A DNA stretch of 64,000 bases. Origin: Culex pipiens pallens (taxonomy: Eukaryota > Arthropoda > Insecta > Diptera > Culicidae). Made by a program: the position numbers and the translations under genes. The stretch spans positions 34,579,759-34,643,758 of the forward strand of contig NC_068938.1 of the NCBI RefSeq assembly GCF_016801865.2, read 5' to 3'. This document shows positions 1 to 12,662 of this stretch, in pieces (the stretch's first letter is position 1; each line of letters opens with the position of its first letter). The notes under the pieces were generated by a model that saw only the letters and a list, made by a program, of their open reading frames with translations, searched no databases and was not told the DNA's origin.

Positions 1-479
1 TTTTGTTTAAAATGATTTGTCATTCGTTAAAATTAAAAGGTTAATTCACAAACATATTACAACAGAGCACAGTTTAGGGAAAAAGATCAAATAAAGCACA
101 CGTTACTCGCGAACCGAAGGGAACCATATTTGTAAAAACACTATAACAGCACACACGTTGGGGGGGTATACATCGTGACCCAAAAAGGGAGATTGCCAGT
201 TGGATTAAGGGCATGCATGGGAGAAGGAAAAAGGGAATAAAAGAGGTTTCGTGGCGAGAGCGAGCCAACAATTGATCTTGGGTTCACTGATTAGGCCTTT
301 TCCACACCAACTACTGATCGAACCACATCGTCATCCCGTCATCAAGTGATCAAGTGCAAATCTATACCTACTGCGTTGTGAGAAGTGGAAAAGTTGCTTC
401 CACGGGAGAAAGCAATTGTATCAGGTATAATTAACAAAAAAACTGTAAACCCCAAGTGTGATCCCCCAAATTCCTGGCC
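1..479. other. Unassigned AT-rich start of window
   Basis: No supportable gene. The 65-codon minus-strand open frame here resembles nothing I know. A TATA-like AATAAAAG lies near 236-243, about 240 bp before the GC-rich block that starts near 480. This would fit an LTR-type promoter followed by a leader, but no terminal repeat partner or primer-binding site was identified, so this is only a possibility. Confidence 0.3.
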
Positions 480-1290
480 AGCTCGCTAACCTCTCCCTTC
501 TACGTGCACGGTTGGTCCCTCAGGGCCCGTAATTACCAATTTGAGTCCACGATAGCACGTTCGTTGGACCAAAAGCCCACGCGGTCAAGCACCTTGCCCA
601 GAAGGGCAGACCGGACTCTAGAAGCTGCGCGAACAGCGCCGTCGTCGGATAGCCTCGTCCCGCCGCTGGCAGGACGACCGACGCATCCCAAGCTGTTGGT
701 GGATCGCTTGCCTAGGGAAACCGCATGTACCTCGGCGACAAAGGCGATCACCCACGAGGTCCAGGTAGCAGCTCGACGACCGGCGATTGGCGACAGCACG
801 TACGCCGCCGGTGACACCCAACAACGCCAGTTTCGGCCCCACCGTAGCCGAAAGACCGCCACGAGTTCCAGCAAGCGGACGTGGCATCGTGCACCGTGCA
901 CCACAACTCCAGCACCAGGCCATCCAGATCGCCGAGAACGGCCGACTTCGCACCGCACGTGGCCTCCCACCGGCCAACCGCAGAAGCCGCCATCTTCAAG
1001 AAGCCTCCAGCATGCCCCCCGCAACACACACACACACGCCCACAGTGAGTAAAATAAAAACCGTCTAAAAGTGATTATTACAGGGTTTGTCCTTTTGATT
1101 ATCCGAGCCGCCTTGCAAATTAGAGCTCCTTGCTTTGAAAACCACGCCAGTCGCGCAAAAGAGGCCCCGAGCCCACCCCTGTCCGGTCGTGGCTCTAAGA
1201 CCAACCGGCAGGGGCGTCTTAAGGGCCTCCTGGCCCAGAGGGTACGTTGTCCCGTAGTAATAAATCACTAACACACAGTTAATTTGCTCC
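480..1290. other. GC-rich island, not assigned
   Basis: This block is clearly more GC-rich than its flanks and is open in several frames on both strands (182 codons on + from 504, 223 codons on - from 1204), as expected from composition alone. The translations are low-complexity, rich in Arg, Pro, Ser and Thr, with no domain I recognise. A GTGAGT donor-like motif follows a CA repeat near 1045, and AATAAA occurs near 1259. It could be a leader or gag-like remnant of a retroelement, or an untranslated exon. I cannot tell which. Confidence 0.3.
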
Positions 1291-1299
1291 ACTATTAAC

Positions 1300-3790
1300 T
1301 CAACGATCCAAATTGTCCGTGCGTCTTTCGTTCATTATATAGAATTGGCTTTTTCACTGCAATAAAAAATTAAACCTTATTCGAAAAATTTAAACACAAT
1401 CCACCCGACGCCGTACCTTCCGATCAACGATGATATAGGAAGGGCTTTGAAAATCACAAAAGAAATCACTTTTCACTCCGCATATTTTTTACGACCACGC
1501 GCTCCCTTTGCCAATTATGCACTCTAAGATCGGTCTGAATAAAAATATTAACAAAAACTGTAATTAGAAAAACCAAATAAAAATTAGCAATAACATTATC
1601 TTTTAACGTTAATAACACAGCAACAAAAATCAAAGTGATATTACATCGAGAAAATTTTACATAATTTTATTTGAAATTTCACAAATTCCTTATGAATTGA
1701 GGTTAAATTACATTTAAAAAGAAATTATATTCAACCAACTGATTTAAAAAATAACCTTAGCTTTTACTGTGTATGGGATATTTTAGGCTACCAACTCTCC
1801 GTTTTATAATCTGTATTTAACGTTATCAGCTTTTCAGTATGAATTGTCGGGAACTTTTTGTAGCTGTTTTTTCAAGCGATTTAAAAACGAAATTAATCAA
1901 AAGTTGATGAAAAGACTGCTCCGTTTTGACTTCAGTTTGAAATTTCTACGAGAAATTAAATTTCTGAACTTGGCTATATTTTGTATAATTTATATAGAAT
2001 GTCAGCGGGTTCAAATTATGTCCAGGCAGGCAGGCAGTGTTTGCCTTCGTCATTCTGTTACGGCCTTTCGTCCCATTTGAAAGCGTGTAATGAAAGGTCG
2101 TAAGAGCAAAGTCGAACCGCCCCTTTCAAATGTGCAAAACAAAAGAATGTTTAACAATATTGTAAAATCCGTACCAAAGATCCAGCCAGATAAAATCCAT
2201 TACAAATGCAAAGTAAAGGATATCAAATGTTTAAAAAAAGCCAAGACCTATGCATTTTAAACTAATCTAATGATTGTGGAATAATTTCAACAAATTGAAA
2301 ATGAATCTTTTCCATAGATGAAAGTTGCTGTAGAATAATGAACAAAAACTACAAATAATCCTTGAGTAAAACAAAAGATAATCAATTTCAGTTTTAATTA
2401 CTTAATGACAATTTTAACAGCTTTGAGTGATACCTGAAGGTACTTTACAACCGCTCCGATACGACTGTATCGCACACCAGTGAAAACCAAACAAAAACAA
2501 AATCACCAAAATACACTGAAAACAACAAGATGTCACAACGCAAAAACATCAAAAAACAATGACAAAAATTTCGATACATCCCAAAACCGCACATCTTGTC
2601 TCGTCCTGTTCCGATGAGTGGGACGGCTCAAACGAACGATGAATGTTAATGTATACGTGTGATGTTGTATGTACGTGTGTGTGTGTGAAACCACGCAAGG
2701 AAGGGGGTGGGTGGTTCGGTTCAAAAATAAAATTTCATTCATAAATTTTGTCACGGTGCAGACCCCCGGCCAACTCACGACGCCACGCCACCCCGCCCAG
2801 ACTGAGCCGAAACAAGCTGTCAATCGGTGGCGTTTTGGGTGGGTGGGCGGAACCATGTGGAGCGAGGAAAATAATAAATTTTCCTTTTTTTTCCTCTCGT
2901 GTACCCCCACAAAAGCAACAGCAACAAATCGTAACGACGACGATGATGATGGTGGTTATGGTCGCGCAACGCCTGGTTTGAAATGGATTGTTAATAAAGT
3001 TTCTAAAACAATGTATATATTTTTTTATAAAATCATGACATGTTTGGTTTATTTCTTTTTGAACTTAAATTAACATTATTCGCACCAAAAAATGTCACAG
3101 GTAAAAAACATTACTAAGAGGTGCGTTCCGCGAGTTTACCAGACGTCTTAGTCGTCGTCATTAGTTTGTTGGATTCTCGGCTGAAGATGCTGCAGGTGGG
3201 TGGAAAATCTTTCAACGAGAGACCACCCTGGCAGCCGGTGGGTGATGGTGGTGGGCATTAGTATTTACTAGCTTGTCTGGGATGAAACAAATTGAAAAAT
3301 GAACCGAGACATGTGTTTCAATTTCGCCGATGGTTTGCTCTTCATCATCAGCTCATCGTAATAAAGGAGCTGGCGAGGCTGCTTAATGTGTTCAAGGAAA
3401 GCTGGACGTGTGTGGGGATGGGAAATCAAAACAGTGCAATGACTCACGTCAGAATTTGGCAGAGCAGTACATTGGATCAAAGGAACGATATTCCAGTGCT
3501 TAACATAATATGCTCGCTAAGGGGTAACAAATCAACTGTGACGATAAGAATCTTGAAAGCACAAGCACTGCACTGCAGTTTGTAAACATGCCATAAAAGG
3601 CCATAATTTAAGCACCCAAAAACCACATTCCACTTGTGCTTCGGCGATTATCTTCGTTTAACAACTTCGAAGCTGAACAGTAGATGAAAAAAAAAATTAA
3701 TTAATAACAACGACATTAATGAATTTGGAATGGTATCAACATTACTGCAGATCAGTCTCTACGAAATCGATCTTTTTTTTTAATTTAAAT
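1300..3790. other. Intergenic stretch, no gene seen
   Basis: 1300-2500 is AT-rich with no long frame. 2590-2960 is a mixed-composition unique island with a short GT-repeat near 2676. 3100-3600 is unique sequence with short open frames only. I see no domain, tRNA or convincing splice pair. Confidence 0.4.
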
Positions 3791-3794
3791 TTTG

Positions 3795-5062
3795 GAATTT
3801 TTTAATCCGGCTGAAACTTTTTTGGTGCCTTTGGTATGCCCAAAGAAGCCATTTTGCATCATTAGTTTGTCCATATAAATTTCCATACAAATTTGGCAGT
3901 TGTCTATACATAAATGATTTATGAAAATTCAAAAATCTGTATCTCTTGAAGGAATTTTTTGATCGTTATGGTGTCTTCCGCAAAGTTGTAGGTATGGATA
4001 AGAACTACACTGAAAAAAATGATACACGGTAAAAAAAATTGGCGATTTTGCCATCCTCACCTGAGGTAAGGCTATAATCCTGCTCGAAAAATGAACTTCT
4101 TTCAGAAACGTCGTAGACCCACCTTCATGTATACCTATCGACTCAGAATCGAAAACTGAACAAATGTATGTGTGTATGTGTGTGTATATGTGTGTGTATG
4201 TGTGTGACCAACATTCTTACTCAGTTTTCTCAACACTGGCTTAACCGATTTAGGTCAAACCGGTTGCATTAGACTCGGTTTAGGGTCTCATACGTCGCTA
4301 TTGAATTGTTTAAAGTTTCGATAAGTAGTTCAAAAGTTATGTATTAAAAATGTGTTTTCACATATATCCGGATCTCACTTAAATGTTTGTAAACTTGTCA
4401 TTGATGATCAGGCAACCCTGTCTCAAGTTATGGCCACTTCAGTGATATTTGTGTACTTTTTTATTCTGGATCTAAAAAAAAATAGATGAAATTTGTGTTC
4501 AAATGTATGTGTCCCATCATGTCACACTCTGTTTGTAAAGAGTGTGGAAGTCACCAACCACATAGGTGGATTAAGTTAGTTTTTAATTTAACTTTTTGTC
4601 ACTAAAACTTGATTTGCAAAAAAAGTACTATTTATTTTTTTATTTTTTGATATGCTTAAGGGGGCGTTAAATGCCAACTCTTCAGAAATTTTCAGGCTGT
4701 GCAAAAAATCTTTGACCGAGTTATGCATTTTTGAATCAATACTGATTTTTTTGAACAATGATATGTTGGTCGCAAACATTTTTCAACTTAATTTTTCGAT
4801 GTAAAATCAAATTTTCAATCAAAAAGAACTTTAGTGAAATTGCCATACCTTCAACTTTGCCGAAGACACCAAATTGATCAAAAAAATCCTTCAAAAGATA
4901 CTGATTTTTGAATTTTCATTAATCATTTTTGTATATAGACAACTGCCAAATTTGTATGGAAATTTATATGGACAAACCAATGATGCAAAATGGCTTCTTT
5001 GGGCATACCGAAGGCACCAAAAAAATTTCAGACGGATTGAAAATACAAAAAAATGTAATGAC
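3795..5062. mobile_element. Fold-back DNA element with about 200-bp inverted arms
   Basis: The sequence at about 3798-4005 reappears reverse-complemented at about 4842-5060 with scattered mismatches. Both arms carry the shared blocks GGTATGCCCAAAGAAGCC and TTTGTCCATATAAATTTCC. The interior holds a variable TG-repeat near 4165-4203 and no transposase frame. This is a non-autonomous palindromic element; divergence between the arms says it is old. Exact termini and target duplication were not resolved. Confidence 0.65.
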
Positions 5063-5132
5063 CGAAATCTGAGAGAACTCATATTTTAAAGTTTTTTGAA
5101 AAAATACATATTACATACATAATACATACATG

Positions 5133-5295
5133 GCCAGGCCAAAACAAATATTTTGCAAAGTTTTTGTTCCTCGGCTCTGGCCGGGATCGAGGGGGGTCAA
5201 AAAATAAAAAAAAATAAATAACAAACCATAGTCTCAACATTTGAATGCAAAAAGTATTTTAAAATGCATTTTACACTAGTTCAGTTGACGGTTCC
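5133..5295. mobile_element. Fragment of GGCCGTTGCAAATATT MITE family
   Basis: It contains the family hallmarks: a degraded terminus with AAATATTTTGCAAAGTTTTTG, a block around CTCGGCTCTGGCCGGGATCG, then the block with ATGCATTTTACACTAGTTCA. Related copies occur at 20128-20592, 28690-29065, 35568-35968, 50594-50830, 52447-52603 and 52865-53116. This copy is truncated at the interior side. Confidence 0.55.
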
Positions 5296-5299
5296 CCGC

Positions 5300-7680
5300 T
5301 ATTTGCCGTGGTTATAGCGCCACAACTCGCTCCTTGAAAACGGTGCTCTGTATCAACTAAAAAGTGTGAGGTCATCTTCGATTGCAAATTAAATTTAGCA
5401 TAAAAGCGTGATTTAAAAAAATATATCTCCGGTACCAGATTTGTACAATCCTATCGCAAAAGATACCTTGTAAAATTTCATGAAACATTTTTTTTATATC
5501 GTATTTACGTATTTTGGGAATCCCGAAATTCAGATAAGTCCCTTCACAAAGAACGAAAAACGAACTTACTTCATAGCTGTCTTTTAAGAGTATGAAAGTA
5601 TGGCCACAGAGCAATAGTTTCGAATATTCGCGAATTCGCATATGACCAGCCCGCATAACGGAATTGAGCCTTGTATGGAAAAACTTATGATGGAAAATGG
5701 CTTATATCAATATAGGCAATGCACATAAAAACCGATTTGAAAAACCTTGAGAATTTCTCCATGGCTTATAATACCTTTCCACAAAGAACTCTAGAGTTCT
5801 CTTTTAATGTTACAAAATTATGAAAACTTTAGTGACACAAACGTTGATTAAGCTGAGTTCAGCTCACCTTGTTATCCGGCGTTTTTTAATTCATCCAAAC
5901 CTTAAAAGAGAGTACCAAGAGATCAACTCAACGATAAAAAGTGTTGATGCAAACTCACCAGAACTCACTGTTCCGATAGGTCAAACGCTGAAAAACAACT
6001 AAAACCACTAGCTTTAAACCTGCTTGCTCAACCATACACGTTTCCATATTCAAAAAAAAACATCACGCTCTACCCTTTTAGCGTTTCACCACGCAATCAA
6101 ACCAAAACCACCATGCGGCTCCATCCAACGTAAAACAGCTCGTTGAAATTCACTCCTCTAAATGCTAATGTACACTAGCAGCCACAACAGCAGCAGGCAC
6201 AGCATCATGTTTTGTAACTAAACCATAGTCCACCGCATCCCAACCACCACTTCACTCTCTGCATCTCGGGCCATAGTCAAAACGATTTGAACGCTTGGCA
6301 ACACATCATCATCATCATCCTATACCAGGTCCCGGATTCTGGTACACACAGTGGCCAATACTTGGCCTCCCTTGGCCTATTTGGGGAGTGATGCTGCTTC
6401 TGCTGTACACGCCAAACATACATAAACGAACCAGTCCCCCTATGCTACTGAATCTTTGTTGTTGCGACCACTGCCGTTTGTTCTGTACATGTACAAATCA
6501 GTATCCTCGGAAATTCTTTGGCTTTGTTCTTGGACTTTGCTTTCCAGCGCGAAACATATGATACGGCACGAAAAAGTCGTACTTGGCAACGGCCATAAAA
6601 TGCAGAGAAAAGATACTTGGCCTGGGACTTTCCGCATAATCAACAGATTATTGGCGATAAATTGTTCGATTTGTCGTATTGCTGTTGCGTCCCTTCACTG
6701 CTCACAACTGACAAACTGCACCATTCGTTCTCAAAAACCGTTAATATACTCCATGTGACGAACTTCCACTTCATCATGGTAGAATTCTTCCAAATGTCGT
6801 ACCGTTCAAACTAAAGCTTCCGGCAAAACTATCCAAGCCTCACAAAAATCATTACATAATGCACAATTAAAACCAAGATTTCAGCATAATAAAAACCACT
6901 CAACCTACTTTGCGGCACAAGACGAGAACGAATTCGCGCGCGTTTATCCTTTTACTTCTCGCTCTTAAGCACAACTCGACCGATTAGTCGGGGGGCGACG
7001 TCCACGACGCTCTCGACGTAAAGTGGCAAGCTCGACTAAAAACACTGACTAAACCCGAACTCGACACACAGCTGCTGCTGCTGCTGCTGGCGCTCGAACT
7101 GTTTCGTTTGTTTCGCCGTTTCGCGTCGTCTTTCTCCGCTGTGCCCAGAGTCTGCCAGGACGAGAGTTGCTACTCTATACACCAGATTGGATGCTGATGG
7201 GTGGACTCTCTGTACATCCGAGGGAAGGGTGGGGGACAAAGGCCAAAAAGGAAGCACCGCTGCTGCTACTTCTTCTCCGTTTTCTTCGGGGGGCATTTGC
7301 CGACTGCTGCTCGTGGATGGCCCGCGTGTGACACGGGGTCGGGGGTCAGTACAACAAACACACAGCGAAACAATAACAAAGTTTTCCGACGGTTTTTCCT
7401 CCTCCTTTCGCTCGGTTCGGGTTTGACGGTGGTGGTCAGCGTGGTCGGTGGTTGGTGCTACTGCTGCTGCAGTATAGGCCGACAATAGGAAAAACCGGAT
7501 CGGTTTCAAACAGGGAAATTAGTGCGGTAGGGTGGACCTACACGGACAAAGTGGTAAAATTGTAAAGTTTTTGAAACGTAAAATGAAATTTGAACACTTT
7601 TTGATAGATTTGCGACTAGTTTCCCGATTTGTTGAACGCAAATTATTGATTTCTGTTCATGCAAAAAAATACGTTTAAGT
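5300..7680. other. Unique intergenic region with a promoter-like patch near 7.0 kb
   Basis: No gene is supported. 5820-6900 is unique, moderately AT-rich and without known domains. 6930-7500 becomes GC- and CpG-rich, with a CTG run at 7072-7089. Open frames of up to 157 codons there are low-complexity. An arthropod initiator TCAGT lies on the minus strand at 7048-7044, so a non-coding first exon running leftward is conceivable. Confidence 0.3.
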
Positions 7681-7681
7681 T

Positions 7682-8098
7682 CAGTGTTGGAATTCGAGCG
7701 AGAAGAAGGAAAGCATTTCTCGTTCGCGAGCGAGAGAGAGAACTTATAGTACTTTTCTCTTCTCGCTCGCGCTTGCATTTTCGTTCGCGTTCTCACTCTC
7801 GCCGTGAGCGCTCGCGAGCGCCTCGTACTAGCCGTTCGTTCCAAGCTAGCAATTTGTTTATCAGGCTTATGAATGCGAACCGGTATAGAGGTGTAACTTC
7901 AATCGATGTGTTGTTTTTTTGTTCGTTTCTAACACGTTCAACTTCTCGCGAACGGGCAATTCTGACTCGCGAGAATGCCCGTTCACGAGCGAAGGAGAGC
8001 ACGAACAATCGGTGAGTTTCTCTCGGCAGCTCGAGACTCACGGCGAGAACTCGAGAGAGAGGATTGTTTCTTGCGAGAGCGCGAGAACACCAACACTG
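7682..8098. mobile_element. hAT-type MITE (CAGTGTTGG termini)
   Basis: It starts CAGTGTTGG and ends CCAACACTG, a terminus typical of hAT elements. Flanking octamers are TTTAAGTT on the left and TTTAAATC on the right (6 of 8 match), consistent with a decayed 8-bp target duplication. The interior is unusual: many CGAGCG and CTCGCG motifs arranged as inverted repeats (for example near 7700-7830 and 7945-8090), so the transcript could fold extensively. No transposase is present. Confidence 0.65.
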
Positions 8099-8253
8099 TT
8101 TAAATCTTTTGAAAGCTCGAAATATATTACTCCCGCTCTAGATGCAATGAAACGAAAAAAAAGTAGCTCAACAAAGAATTGATTTTGATTTTTAAAAAAA
8201 TTACTTTTACAAAAAACGAGCAAATTATGAAATTTTTTTAGTATTTAAAAAAA

Positions 8254-8644
8254 TACGACAATCCAGACTCGATTTTCCGCAGGTCTTGGAAAAATGTAAT
8301 TTCGGAAAATCAAATCACATTTTTTTATCGTTATGCATATTATTTTCAATTCTTGAGCTTAAATATGACCCTTAAACCACGCCAAAATGGCTGCCAAAAT
8401 TGTAGTGATAAAATATTGAAAAATGCTATTAGTTACTTTTTTTTAGACAATCAACTATTAAAATTTAAATAAAACTTGGTCTCAGAAATCGAATTTTAAA
8501 TTAAAAGAAAGAAATATTAATATCCGAAAAAAATTTTTACGTGATTCGATTATCCTAAGCCCCATACAAAACTTTGGATAATCGAACTTCAGATATACGA
8601 AACCTTTGATAATCGAGGCCTAATATTCTCGAGTCTGGACTGTA
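8254..8644. mobile_element. Tc1/pogo-like MITE with TA flanks
   Basis: Inverted ends contain CCAGACTCGA near the left edge and its complement TCGAGTCTGGACTGTA at the right edge, each abutting TA. The interior repeats the motif GATTATCC and its complement. The same family is seen near 11125-13454 and 54030-54138. It is non-autonomous, with no open frame of note. Confidence 0.6.
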
Positions 8645-11120
8645 TTACTTTAGAATGTATGAAAGTTTTCCGTTGAATTGATAGCCATTTTGCAATATTT
8701 TTTTTTTAGTTTTATTTAAATACGTAGATTTGTATATATTTGGAGTATTTTTTTATAATCATGATGATTCGTAAAAATGAGACGGAAAAAAATTTCACAT
8801 ACGCAACGCAAAACGTAGTATTTTTGAATTCCCCCTCCCCCTCGTAACAAAATGTTCATACACATTTTAAAAAAATGTATTTAGCATAAAACAGCCTTCT
8901 ACCAAAGTCAAAGCCAAGGCGTACATGACTGCACTTGATAGGGTAAAATTGCCTAATTTTACAATATGGGGAATAACCAGTTAGCTGAATAATTCTCTGC
9001 CTCTCCCTTCATGAAATATTTTTAAATTGCAGAAAAGTAAACACTTTAAAAAATCACCTTATAATGCCTACAACATGAAAACGGTGCACTTTATCAAGAA
9101 GTGTGTAAAGTAATTATAGAGTACAATTTACAAACTGCTGTCCTTATTTTGATTGGAGTGTAGATTATCACCAATTAATGGTATTGAGTAAGTCTATAAT
9201 TTTAAGCATGATTTTATGACTGTTTAAAAAAAAATCCGAAGTCTCGAGAATATTCGGAATTTTAAAAAATATGTTTCCCGATTCCCGGGAAATTCTAAAC
9301 CTGGGAAAATTGGACGCCCTTCAAAAAACTGAAAAAATAGACAAACCGTTGGCGTTGTAATGTCACGATAAAATATGTCAAATTCCATCTCAAGTTACCG
9401 ACTTTCGAACATCCACATGACCATTTTGTATGATCACCAAAAATGTTTGGAGCTTGTGGATAACTAAACAAAGGAAATAAACAAAGCTTAGAATTAAAAA
9501 TAATCTATAAATAAATGTCGAAATTAAAAACATTATTATTCAGTGGCACAAAAAAGGGGATATTTTTTTCATTGACCATATTGCAATTGCGATTCTTATT
9601 TGCAGTCTTCACGCAGGAACCACCCCACATCCTCCGATTCAAGGATATTGCAGAGTACCGTCCAATGAAGATCTCGAGAGCTTCCTCTGGTCCTCACCCC
9701 AAGTCTGTCGGTCAACAAAGGCCCCTGGTCAGCTCGAAGGCGGTTTCTTCATCATCCTACCACACCTCTCTCGTGCAACCCTCCCGGTCAGAAGCGAGTT
9801 TTGATTCAACGACGACAATGGCAACCGGCAACGGATGCTGTGCTCTCTCTTGAAGTCTGGGGACGGTCGGTGGTCGGCGTGAGACCTAGGCCACTGCCAC
9901 ATGATTGAACGCCAGCTGGACGCGTGCGGACGTTTATGGAGAAGCGACACACACACACATGGCGACGCACATTAACCATCGTCACATAAACAGTTTGAGA
10001 GACAGACAGACAGAAGAAAAGCGAAGAAAAACCCCAAGGATTCGGCAGTCAGTGGTCAGTGTGGGGTGGCGTTTCGGGAGTTAGATTCTTTTTTTATGTG
10101 CTACACATGTTCAACTATCGGATTTCGTTCGCAACGATGCCACGCTTTACGAGTTAATCGCCGACACACAATTGTTATTTATTTTTTGTGTGGTTGATAC
10201 AAAAATGTTCGGACTCTGTGGAATGGGCGGCTGTGTGGAGATGGTATTGAAAATATTATATCATCATTTTCTATGATGAAAATCATTAAGTACAGTAGAT
10301 CATTTCTTTTTACTGAGGGGAAAACCGTTGAAGAATATGAAAAATCGCAAAAATCTTGTTCTATTCTTGTCTGGTTGACGTGCATCAAGTCTAAAAAAAA
10401 CAAATGATTTAAGTTTCACATTAATTTGTAATTAATTATGAATCATTGCATTCAACATAGGCTGCAAAAATATATATTTCGTCTGTTGTGTGCTATCTTG
10501 TGACAACGACCATTAAGTCCTATTCGAGAAAATGTATTTTTAAAGTTTGATGATAAATATTTTCAAAACTATGAACGATAGAGCCAAACTTTTTGAAGCA
10601 ATCGGTTTGTTTACCATCGCTTAACAAACGCTCCAAGTTTCAAATAATTTGGTAATCAGTAAATTATCAAACACAAAAGATTGCATTGCCTTTTGAAAGA
10701 GTGTATCGACATAAATTTGTGAAAAACAAGAAAAAATTTCTACCTTTTCCAACAATATGCATGACGTGTCACAAGTGTGCACCATCATTTTGATGATAAA
10801 TTGGTTTACGTCACAAGTGTGTATTGCGATATCCGGGAAACGGAAGCGAGTTCCCAAAATCGGGTTAAAGCATCTTGTAGTGTTTGTTAAGAATAGCAAA
10901 ACGTCATCATTAACTCATTTTCGACCAAAATGGTCTATGTCACAAGACACAGCAGGCGATTTGTTAACAAAACTATTCTTTCTAATCAATATACAAAAAA
11001 AATTGTCAAAAATAGTTTTGTCTGAAATCAGCATGAAATATCCACTAAATGCCACAATAAATTTTATTGACATATTTGTCATACGTATTACATCACTACT
11101 TGTAAAAATAAATGCTTCGA
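8645..11120. other. Intergenic region, with a possible isolated exon
   Basis: Mostly AT-rich repeats. 9600-9960 is a GC-richer unique island. It has a polypyrimidine tract and TTGCAG acceptor at about 9599-9605, followed by an open stretch, but I know no homologue. 9940-10080 holds CA and GACA repeats and two TCAGT-type initiator motifs (near 10048-10060). Nothing firm can be annotated apart from the transposon relic at 9130-9320. Confidence 0.3.
9130..9320. mobile_element. Truncated relic of the GGGCGTCCA hAT-like family
   Basis: It ends with TGGAAAATTGGACGCCCT-like sequence preceded by CCCGGGAAATTC, matching the right end of the larger copies at 29274-32098 and 36045-37169. Upstream, ACTGCTGTCCTTATTTTGAT matches the interior of those copies. 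Only the terminal ~190 bp is recognisable. Confidence 0.6.
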
Positions 11121-11225
11121 TAAACAGTATTCAAATGAATCCGAAGTTTCGATTATACGAAGTTTGATTATCCGAAGGTTTGTATGAGACTTCGGTTAAT
11201 CGAATAACGAACAAAAATAATAATT

Positions 11226-12575
11226 GGGTAATTCTCCGCCAACTCACACAGCAGTTGCCCCGACCCCTCTTCGATTTGCGTGAAACTTTGTCCTAAGGGG
11301 TAACTTTTGTCCCTGATTACGAATCCGAGGTCCGTTTTTTGATATCTCATGACGGAGGGGCGGTACGACCCCTTCTATTTTTGAACATGTGAAAAAGAGG
11401 TGTTTTTCAATAATTTGCAGCCTGAAACGGTGATGAGATAGAAATTTGGTGTCAAAGAGACTTTTGTGTAAAATTAGACGCCCGATTTGATGGCGTACTC
11501 AGAATTCTGAATAAACGTATTTTTCATCGAAAAAAACACTAAAAAAGTTTTAAAAATTCTCCCATTTTCCGTTACTCGACTGTAAAAATTTTTGGAACAT
11601 GTCATTTTATGGGAAATTTAATGTACTTTTCGAATCTACATTGTCCCAGAAGGGTCATTTTTTCATTTAGAACAAACATTTTCATTTTAAAATTTCGTGT
11701 TTTTTTCTAACTTTGCAGGGTTATTTTTAGAGTGTAACAATGTTCTACAAAGTTGTAGAGCAGACAATTACAAAAATTTTGATATACAGACATAAGGGGT
11801 TTGCTTATAAACATCACGAGTTATCGCGATTTTACGAAAAAAAGTTTTGAAAAAGTTGGTCGTCATCGATCATGGCCGTCCATGGTCACCCGCGACAGGC
11901 ACGGACGACGAAACAAAGAGAAACGCAAAAAGTAACTTTTTCAAAACTTTTTTTTCGTAAAATCGTGATAACTCGTGATGTTTATAAGCAAACCCCTTAT
12001 GTCTATATATCAAAATTTTTGTAATTGTCTGCTCTACAACTTTGTAGAACATTGTTACACTCTAAAAATAACCCTGCAAAGTTAGAAAAAACACGAAATT
12101 TTAAAATGAAAATTTTTGTTCTAAATGAAAAAATGACCTTTCTGGGACAATGTAGATTCGAAAAGTACATTAAATTTCCCATAAAATGACATGTTCCAAA
12201 ATTTTTTACAGTCGAGTAACGGAAAATGGGAGAATTTTTAAAACTTTTTTAGTGTTTTTTTCGATGAAAAATACGTTTATTCGGAATTCTGAGTACGCCA
12301 CCAAATCGGGCGTCTAATTTTACATAAAAGTCCCTTTGACACCAAATTTCTATCTCATCACCGTTTCAGGCTGCAAATTGTTGAAAAACACCTCTTTTTT
12401 CGCATGTTCAAAAATGGAAGGGGTCGTACCGCCCCTCCGTCACGAGATATCAAAAAACGGACCTCGGTTTCGTGATCAGGGACAAAAGTTACCCCTTAGG
12501 ACAAAGTTTCACGCAAATCGAAGAGGGGTCGGGGCAACTTTTCCCGATTTCGTGTGAGTTGGTAGAGAATTACCC
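11226..12575. mobile_element. 1.35-kb palindromic fold-back element
   Basis: The left arm 11226-11857 is repeated in reverse complement as the right arm 11934-12575 with few mismatches, around a 76-bp spacer. Termini are GGGTAATTCTC and GAGAATTACCC; AATT lies on both sides, a candidate 4-bp duplication. There is no open frame beyond short ones mirrored in both arms. A deletion derivative of the same family is at 23893-24512. Any transcript across it would form a hairpin of about 630 bp. Confidence 0.8.
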
Positions 12576-12662
12576 AATTTGTTTTCTACTTTTTATTGCT
12601 TTTAACATCAAATTCGAGTTATGCGACCCTGATTAAAAAATTCTAAATCTTTTCAGCGTAGT

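Noticed and set aside
504..1204. Long open frames on both strands as genes
   Set aside because: Overlapping frames in several phases reflect GC-rich composition; translations are low-complexity with no domain.
7036..7509. 157-codon minus-strand frame
   Set aside because: Low-complexity Gln, Ser and Arg-rich translation over a CTG run, with no homology that I recognise.
11226..12575. CRISPR or other prokaryotic array
   Set aside because: The repeats are large inverted arms in a eukaryotic genome; no spaced direct repeats exist anywhere in the window.
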